A model generated the notes under the pieces. That model saw only the letters and a program-made list of their open reading frames with translations, was not told where the DNA came from and made no database searches. A DNA stretch of 9,730 nucleotides from an uncultured Clostridia bacterium. GTDB taxonomy: Bacteria; Bacillota_A; Clostridia; Oscillospirales; Oscillospiraceae. Every line of letters begins with the position of its first letter. The first letter of the stretch is position 1. Made by a program: the position numbers and the translations under genes. The stretch spans positions 1-9,730 of the forward strand of contig CAMKAP010000061.1 in NCBI GenBank assembly GCA_946410505.1, written 5' to 3'. Below, piece after piece: positions 5,305 through 9,730 of this stretch.

Positions 5305-6138
5305 TTACTCGACCACAACGGAAGTGGCCTGGAGGTTGGGGCCTTCATACCAGTACAGGAAGCCCTCCAGATCAATGACATCGCCGACCTTCAGGTTCTC
5401 AACAGCCTTATACACGTCGGTCTCCTCATTGCAGAGGTAGTACTCCACGCAGAACTCGTAGGTGGTATCGCCGAGCGTTACCTTGAAGTACAGGTCGTCC
5501 GTCTTTTCCTCAGGGTTCTTGTAAGCGAAGGCGGCGCCGGTATCGTCATAGGCCTCGACAGTCAGACCCTTGAAGGAGACCAGCTGGTTCATATGGTTGA
5601 CCATGTCGACGGTGCCCCAGACATCGGTGATGTCCTTTGCCTCGGCGATAAAGGAATCGCCCTCAAGCAGCTCAAAGCTGGCGTCGGTGATTTCCACCTC
5701 GCCGGCCCACTCGGACTTGAAGCCGGTGACGCGGATCTTCTGGCCGGGAACGAGCTTCTCGTTATCCTCTTCGGAGCAGGCCAATTCGTAAACAAAGTAA
5801 GCGCCGTCGGAATCAGCAAGGTAAACCGTGACCTTGTTGTCCCACCAGGACTGCTTCGCCTGAACATAGGCCTCAACGGTGACCTCGGTGTCCAAATCGG
5901 CGGCCAGAAACTCGTCATAGCTCATCGCAGCGGCGGGCTCCTCGGCGGGAGCGGCTTCCTCGGCAGGGGCAGCCTCCTCGGCGGGGGCAGCCTCCTCGGC
6001 GGGAGCGGCCTCCTCAGCAGGGGCGGCTTCCTCGGCGGGGGCAGCCTCCTCGGTGGCGGCGGGAGCAGCGGCCTGGCCGCAGGCAGCCAGGGCGAAGATC
6101 ATGGCAAGCGCGAGAAGAAGTGCAAGATACTTTTTCAT
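5305..6138 (-). CDS. Lipoprotein with AAPAEE repeats and probable OB-fold domains
   Basis: The 277-residue product has a lipoprotein signal peptide (MKKYLALLLALAMIFALAAC) with the lipidated Cys at 20. Next comes a spacer with six perfect AAPAEE hexapeptides (32-67), likely an extended acidic stalk holding the globular part off the membrane. The rest seems to hold two beta-rich units, about 82-158 (TEVTVEAYVQAKQSWWDNKVTVYLAD...GQKIRVTGFKSEW) and 170-277 (VSFKGLTVEAY...LKVGDVIDLEGFLYWYEGPNLQ). The VxVxGxV-like strands and VGDxIxLEG turn suggest OB folds; this is inference from pattern. The role is unknown; binding of a ligand or cell-wall component is possible. AAGGAGG lies 6 nt before the ATG. 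It is a single gene with its own promoter and terminator. Confidence 0.85.
   Translation of the reverse strand: MKKYLALLLALAMIFALAACGQAAAPAATEEAAPAEEAAPAEEAAPAEEAAPAEEAAPAEEAAPAEEPAAAMSYDEFLAADLDTEVTVEAYVQAKQSWWDNKVTVYLADSDGAYFVYELACSEEDNEKLVPGQKIRVTGFKSEWAGEVEITDASFELLEGDSFIAEAKDITDVWGTVDMVNHMNQLVSFKGLTVEAYDDTGAAFAYKNPEEKTDDLYFKVTLGDTTYEFCVEYYLCNEETDVYKAVENLKVGDVIDLEGFLYWYEGPNLQATSVVVE
5938..6045 (-). repeat. Six 18-bp tandem repeats encoding AAPAEE
   Basis: Six consecutive 18-bp units in the lipoprotein gene each encode AAPAEE. The protein units are identical while the DNA units differ mainly at third codon positions, so the peptide appears to be under selection. Such tracts can gain or lose units by slippage. 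Confidence 0.92.
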
Positions 6139-6183
6139 GTTTGTCCTCCTTGGTTAAAAAAATATTTTTTTAGGGACAGTGTC

Positions 6184-6211
6184 ATTATAACCAAAATGCC
6201 GGGAAAATCAA
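6184..6211 (-). promoter_or_regulatory. Promoter of the lipoprotein gene
   Basis: On the minus strand TTGATT (6211-6206) and a perfect TATAAT (6189-6184) are 16 bp apart. A start near 6177 would give a leader of about 38 nt that includes an A/T-rich run and the AAGGAGG site. Confidence 0.7.
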
Positions 6212-6269
6212 GGCTTTGTGACAGGTCGTCAAAAAGTTACCGAATTGAAATCTTTAGTCGAAGAAGAAA

Positions 6270-6298
6270 GCTCCGCAGCGACAAGGTCGCTGCGGAGC
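6270..6298. repeat. Left GC-rich hairpin of the palindromic element
   Basis: GCTCCGCAGCGAC (6270-6282) and GTCGCTGCGGAGC (6286-6298) form a perfect 13-bp stem with an AAG loop. No T-tract follows on either strand, so it is not a standard terminator. Confidence 0.85.
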
Positions 6299-6621
6299 AC
6301 ATGTGTAGACAAAGTCGCACAAGCAAAAATAGGATTGTCATTCTGAGGAATGAAGTGACGAAGAATCTCTTATTTTGATTAAATGATTAATACTAATTTC
6401 TAATAAGAAGCTTTAAAAAGATTCCGAGGCAGAATTGTGCCAGGCGAGGCAGAGGCCGCAGAGCATAATGGAGATATATGGTCAAGGGCTCCAACGAAGC
6501 ATGGTGCAATTCTGGCCGGGAGATTTTAAAGATTTCTATTAGATATTAGTATAAATAACGATCTTTTCGAGATCCTTCGCTACGCTCAGGATGACAGAAA
6601 CGGAGTTCGTCGACAGCTTGA

Positions 6622-6650
6622 GCTCCGCAGCGAGCGTGTCGCTGCGGAGC
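6622..6650. repeat. Right GC-rich hairpin of the palindromic element
   Basis: GCTCCGCAGCGA (6622-6633) and TCGCTGCGGAGC (6639-6650) form a perfect 12-bp stem with a GCGTG loop. The arms are the same as those of the hairpin at 6270-6298. It sits 9 bp after the stop codon of the binding-protein gene (minus strand), where it could slow or protect that transcript's 3' end, but it lacks a U-tract. Confidence 0.8.
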
Positions 6651-6658
6651 AGAATACT

Positions 6659-8251
6659 TTATTTGCTCTGTTTTCTGCGGATCGCTCCAATACCGGCGAA
6701 GAGGCCGATCAGCAGCCAGGCAATCACGAGTGACGACAGCAGAACGACCGCCGTCTGCGGCAGGGGACCCAGATCGCTGGGGCCGCCGGCGCCGGATGCG
6801 CTGATCTGGTCCAAACGGTAGAGGGAATTGACATCGGAGAAGAGCTTCTGCATGTAACTCTCATCTACAGTTTGTTTGCGCCGCACCGATTTGGTCACGT
6901 CTTCGATCATCTGTCCGGCAGCGTCGCGCAGGGAGGCGGAACCGTTGAATACCGGCGTGGTGAAAGTATTGGCGGTATTCTCCATCAAAAGCTTCGTCGC
7001 TTCGATTTTCACGGCGTAATGCTCGTTGTTGTCCTCCCCGGAGCGGGAGAGGTAATCCCTGTATTCCTCGCTCTCACGGGCCTTGGAGGTGACGGGAGAG
7101 TAGCCCTCCGTCTCGGCGTAGGCGATCTGCACCTCGTTTGTGAGCAGATACTGGGTGAAGAGCCAGGAGGCCAGCACCACCTGCGGGTCTTCCTTGTTGA
7201 AGATGCAGAGGCTTGGACCCTGAGAGATCATCACAGGGTTTTCCGGGTCAAACTGCGGCACCGGAAGCACCGCCGTCTCAAAAGGTACCAGCTTATCCTC
7301 ACTGATGTCCAGCAGGGGCGCCTCAGAGCCGATCCAGGTGGCGCCGGCCGTGGAGTCTACCGCAAAGAGACACTGCCCTGCATTGAGGAAGTTCGCGGGA
7401 TAAGAGGAGATCTTGAAGGTTGAAAAGGCGCCGTTTTTCACATGCTGCGCGATGGTGTACAGTAGCTCCTTGGTGGTGTCGTTGAAAATCTGTACTTCGC
7501 CCGACTCTGTGGAGTAGCCCGCGCCCTTCTGCCGCAGCATCTGGATCATCATGTTGTCGGTGGACTTGTAGATGAAGGGGATCATAACCTTCTGCCCGTT
7601 GAGCTTGTAATTGCCGTAGGCGTCCTTGGCCATGGCGGCTTCGGATACCTCCCATACAAAATCCCAGGTCAGCACTTTCGGCAGCGTGTAGCCCAGCTTT
7701 TCCACATAAGTCTTGTTGACGTAGCAGGCCTCGGTGGAGCGCATGTAGGGCACGGCGTAGCTGACGCCGCCGATCATCCCCTCTGCGAGGAATTCGGGGA
7801 TCACCTCGTCCCGGGTGGGGGCGTCATAGCGCAGCTCCGTTCCGCCAAAGCCGAAGTTTTCGTCCGCAAACAGCTCGTCCAGAGGGACGACCACGTCTGC
7901 ACCGGTCATATAGGTGGCGATATGGTCCGGATAGGTGACACAGACGTTCGGCGTAGTATCAGTGGCGATGTTGGTGATCACGTCGTTGTAGATCTTGCCG
8001 TAATCGGTGTATAGCCGCATGTTCACCTTGATATTGGGATAGAGGGCTTCAAAATCAGAAATTGCTTTCTGATAGATGGCCGTCTGTACCTTGTTGGTGT
8101 CGTTCTTAGCCCAGAAGGTGATCTCATAATCGCGGGAGGTGTCGAAGCTCTCCGGCACGGCGAAAGCGGCGCGCTCGCGGGAGCCGTGGCAGGCACAGAG
8201 CGGCAGGACCATCATGAGGCAGAGCAGGATGCAGGCAATACGTTTTTTCAT
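6659..8251 (-). CDS. ABC transporter solute-binding lipoprotein with extra C-terminal membrane helix
   Basis: The 530-residue protein is an extracellular solute-binding protein of the sugar-type family 1, the part of an ABC importer that captures the substrate outside the membrane. A lipoprotein signal ends in LCAC with Cys21 as lipid site. The mature start YEITFWAKNDTNKVQ... and ISDFEALYPNIKVNMRLYTDYGKIYNDVITNIATDTTPNVCVTYPDHI match the first lobe of the family, and APYMRSTEA-type sequence (as VPYMRSTEACYVNKTYVEKLGY) follows. Unusually, residues about 500-524 form a hydrophobic helix, with a basic tail RRKQSK, preceded by a Gly/Ser/Pro linker. The start overlaps the upstream permease stop as ATGA, so translation is coupled. 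An AGGGGG tract lies 9 nt upstream. The substrate cannot be told from sequence. Confidence 0.9.
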   Translation of the reverse strand: MKKRIACILLCLMMVLPLCACHGSRERAAFAVPESFDTSRDYEITFWAKNDTNKVQTAIYQKAISDFEALYPNIKVNMRLYTDYGKIYNDVITNIATDTTPNVCVTYPDHIATYMTGADVVVPLDELFADENFGFGGTELRYDAPTRDEVIPEFLAEGMIGGVSYAVPYMRSTEACYVNKTYVEKLGYTLPKVLTWDFVWEVSEAAMAKDAYGNYKLNGQKVMIPFIYKSTDNMMIQMLRQKGAGYSTESGEVQIFNDTTKELLYTIAQHVKNGAFSTFKISSYPANFLNAGQCLFAVDSTAGATWIGSEAPLLDISEDKLVPFETAVLPVPQFDPENPVMISQGPSLCIFNKEDPQVVLASWLFTQYLLTNEVQIAYAETEGYSPVTSKARESEEYRDYLSRSGEDNNEHYAVKIEATKLLMENTANTFTTPVFNGSASLRDAAGQMIEDVTKSVRRKQTVDESYMQKLFSDVNSLYRLDQISASGAGGPSDLGPLPQTAVVLLSSLVIAWLLIGLFAGIGAIRRKQSK

Positions 8252-9111
8252 CCTTTGGTACCCCCTCTCGAGACGCCGGCCATGATCTTCTTGTGGAAGA
8301 CCAGGAACAGAATGATGAGCGGCACCGAGATGACCACCACGGCGGCCATCATCGCGGGGATGTTTTCGCGCCCGAAGCCGTTTTCGCGGATTTCCTGAAT
8401 ACCGTTGGAGACCAGGAAATAGGCTTCGTCATCGGTAATGAGACGGGGCCAGACATAACTGTTCCAGCACTCGATGACCTTCAGAATCACGATGGTGACC
8501 ACGGTGGGCTGGGCGATGGGGAGCATGACCTTGAACAGATACTTGAGGTCAGAGGTGCCGTCCACCTTTGCTGCTTTGTAAAGCTCGTCCGGGATCTGCT
8601 CAAAGTTTTCCTTGAGCAGATAGATATAGAAGACGGAAGTGACGGAGGGCAGGATCAGGCCCCAGAAGGTGTTGCGCATGCCCCAGTTGGTGATGGTGAC
8701 GAAATTTGTGATGATGACAAGCTCGCTGGGGATCATCATCAGGGAGAGAAACAGTGCGAAGACCAGGTTTTTTCCCGGGAAATCCAGACGGGCAAAAGCG
8801 TAGGCCGCGAAGATGATGACAACCATCATGAGCGCGGTGGTGGCGACCGTAAAGACGATGGTGTTGGTAAAGTAGCGCGCCAGATTCACCGTCGTGAAGG
8901 CGTCCACGTAGTTCTGCAGAGTAGGGGAGAGCGTAAAGAAGCTGGGGATATACTCGCCGTTGTAAGCGCTGTAGCTCTTCACCGAGCTCAGAAGCATCCA
9001 GTAAAAGGGAAAAAGCACGATCAGCGCCCAGAGCGTCAGGAGCGTATAGGTGATGATTTTACGGATCTTGTCCCGCCGGCGCGCGGCCAGTTCGATTTTA
9101 TCATAGTTCAT
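8248..9111 (-). CDS. Carbohydrate ABC transporter permease, MalG-like
   Basis: This 287-residue inner-membrane subunit of a CUT1-type sugar importer has six hydrophobic segments near 18-42, 82-104, 115-138, 148-166, 199-220 and 251-273. The cytoplasmic EAA loop, which docks on the ATPase, is ELYKAAKVDGTSDLKYLFKVMLP (176-198), with Ala180-Ala181 and Gly185 in the conserved places. The N-terminus is short, basic and cytoplasmic (RRRDKIRK), as in MalG. The ATG at 9111 has GAGGGGG 7 nt upstream. It lies 12 bp after the first permease's stop and overlaps the binding-protein gene by 4 bp, so the three genes form one operon. No ATPase gene is in view; many Firmicutes importers of this type share an MsmX-like ATPase encoded elsewhere. 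Confidence 0.95.
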   Translation of the reverse strand: MNYDKIELAARRRDKIRKIITYTLLTLWALIVLFPFYWMLLSSVKSYSAYNGEYIPSFFTLSPTLQNYVDAFTTVNLARYFTNTIVFTVATTALMMVVIIFAAYAFARLDFPGKNLVFALFLSLMMIPSELVIITNFVTITNWGMRNTFWGLILPSVTSVFYIYLLKENFEQIPDELYKAAKVDGTSDLKYLFKVMLPIAQPTVVTIVILKVIECWNSYVWPRLITDDEAYFLVSNGIQEIRENGFGRENIPAMMAAVVVISVPLIILFLVFHKKIMAGVSRGGTKG

Positions 9112-9123
9112 GACCGCACCCCC

Positions 9124-9730
9124 TCAGTACTGGACATTCTTTTTGCTGATCATGAGGTTTATCACCGTGATGGTCAGCACAATGGCGAAGAGGATCAGCG
9201 CGGCGGCAGAGGCATAGGAGGGATAGCCGCCGCTGTCGCCGTAAAGCATGTCGTAGACATAGCCCACGATGGTGTTCATGCCGGCGGCGTTCAGATCGGT
9301 GCCGAAGATGGCGACCTCATCGCTGTAGGCCTTGAAGGCGCCGATGAAGCCCGTGATGATGAGATAGAAAATCATCGGGGAGATCATGGGCAGCGTGATG
9401 CGGGTGAAGGTGCGCCACTTGGAGGTACCGTCGATCTTGGCGGCATTGTAGTAGTCCTGCCGCACCGAAGCGAGAGCGGAGGTGAGGATCAGAATTTTGA
9501 AGGGCATGACCACCCAGACCGTGTAGATACACATGACCAGCATCTTCGCCCAGTAAGGACCATCGATGAAGTCCACGGACTGGCCGCCGAAAAAGTGGAT
9601 CAGCAGGTTGATAAGGCCGTCGGAATAGGCGGTTTTCTTAAAGAGGATCATAAACACCAGGCCGACAGCCAGCGTGTTCGTGACATAGGGCAGGAAAAAC
9701 ACGGTCTGATACAGGTCGCGCAGGGGTTTG
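9124..9730 (-). CDS. Carbohydrate ABC transporter permease, MalF-like (N-terminus outside window)
   Basis: The frame is open from the right edge, and its first visible residues are KPLRDLYQTVFFLPYVTNTLAVGLVF, so the 5' end is missing and any start inside the window would be false. About 201 residues are visible. FFLPYVTNTLAVGLVFMILF is the classic third-to-fourth region of MalF/UgpA-type permeases. The EAA loop VRQDYYNAAKIDGTSKWRTFTRITLPMISP follows, then two hydrophobic segments and the C-terminal SKKNVQY. It pairs with the downstream MalG-like permease to form the membrane channel. The spacing to it is 12 bp. Confidence 0.94.
   Translation of the reverse strand, partial: KPLRDLYQTVFFLPYVTNTLAVGLVFMILFKKTAYSDGLINLLIHFFGGQSVDFIDGPYWAKMLVMCIYTVWVVMPFKILILTSALASVRQDYYNAAKIDGTSKWRTFTRITLPMISPMIFYLIITGFIGAFKAYSDEVAIFGTDLNAAGMNTIVGYVYDMLYGDSGGYPSYASAAALILFAIVLTITVINLMISKKNVQY

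Larger units (their letters stand above)
6270..6650. repeat. Nested palindromic element in the 520-bp gene-free gap
   Basis: The gap 6139-6658 holds no credible gene. Besides the lipoprotein promoter it contains three nested levels of inverted symmetry. The outermost are two near-identical hairpins (6270-6298 and 6622-6650). Next are arms starting GTCATTCTGAG (6337-6369) and, inverted, GTCATCCTGAG (6569-6595). The inner imperfect arms, about 55-58 nt each (6388-6445 and 6499-6554), share blocks such as ATACTAAT, CTTTAAAA and CAGAATTG. A 53-nt centre (6446-6498) is unpaired. This is the layout expected of a MITE-like or intergenic palindromic repeat, or of a long structured RNA. No transposase and no target-site duplication were found by eye. 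Confidence 0.7.

Noticed and set aside
5938..6045. Tandem repeats as a possible CRISPR array
   Set aside because: Units are 18 bp, contiguous, have no spacers and encode a perfect hexapeptide in frame.
5593..6378. 261-codon open frame on the plus strand opposite the lipoprotein gene
   Set aside because: Its Gly-rich core is the antisense of the AAPAEE repeats, and it continues into the palindromic element; no RBS or domain.
6622..6650. Hairpin as a standard Rho-independent terminator of the ABC operon
   Set aside because: No T-run follows on the minus strand; a near copy exists at 6270-6298, so it fits better as part of the palindromic element.
6139..6658. Insertion sequence or transposase remnant in the gene-free gap
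   Set aside because: No transposase-like frame and no target-site duplication could be seen; only inverted-repeat structure is present.

Overview
The window looks like chromosome from a fairly GC-rich Clostridia (Firmicutes) genome, most likely a gut Oscillospiraceae/Ruminococcaceae-type bacterium. This is inferred from the ftsQ-ftsZ order, GGAGG-type ribosome binding sites, sigma-A-like promoters (TTGACx-17-TATAAT), an MKK...LAAC lipoprotein and a CPR-type carbohydrate ABC operon. The genus cannot be fixed from the sequence alone.

Layout. (1) 1-1691, plus strand: the C-terminal end of FtsQ/DivIB, a strong promoter, then complete ftsZ; no ftsA lies between them. (2) 1692-2744: a hairpin overlapping a promoter, then a YihY/BrkB-family membrane protein, closed by a strong bidirectional terminator. 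(3) 2745-3849, minus strand: a CsoR-type metal-sensing repressor with a 14-histidine N-terminal tail, and a THEP1-like P-loop NTPase, each with its own promoter. (4) 3889-5293, plus strand: a GNAT acetyltransferase overlapping by ATGA with an FRG-domain protein. This compact two-gene unit has its own promoter, facing that of the NTPase, and its own terminator. (5) 5305-6211, minus strand: a lipoprotein with six AAPAEE repeats and probable OB-fold domains. (6) 6212-6658: a gene-free stretch filled by a nested, almost symmetrical inverted-repeat structure (about 6270-6650). (7) 6659-9730, minus strand: the end of a sugar-type ABC importer operon, transcribed permease (MalF-like, cut by the window edge), permease (MalG-like), then solute-binding lipoprotein. 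The binding protein unusually also has a C-terminal membrane helix. No ATPase gene is in view.

How the parts fit. FtsQ and FtsZ are divisome proteins. The two permeases and the lipoprotein form one importer, with translational coupling between the second permease and the binding protein. The CsoR-like, NTPase, GNAT/FRG and OB-fold lipoprotein genes are small independent accessory units. The points most worth following are the palindromic element, the GNAT-FRG pair, the doubly anchored binding protein, the His-tailed CsoR and the non-canonical FtsZ C-terminal peptide. No clear new defence or mobile system is demonstrated.
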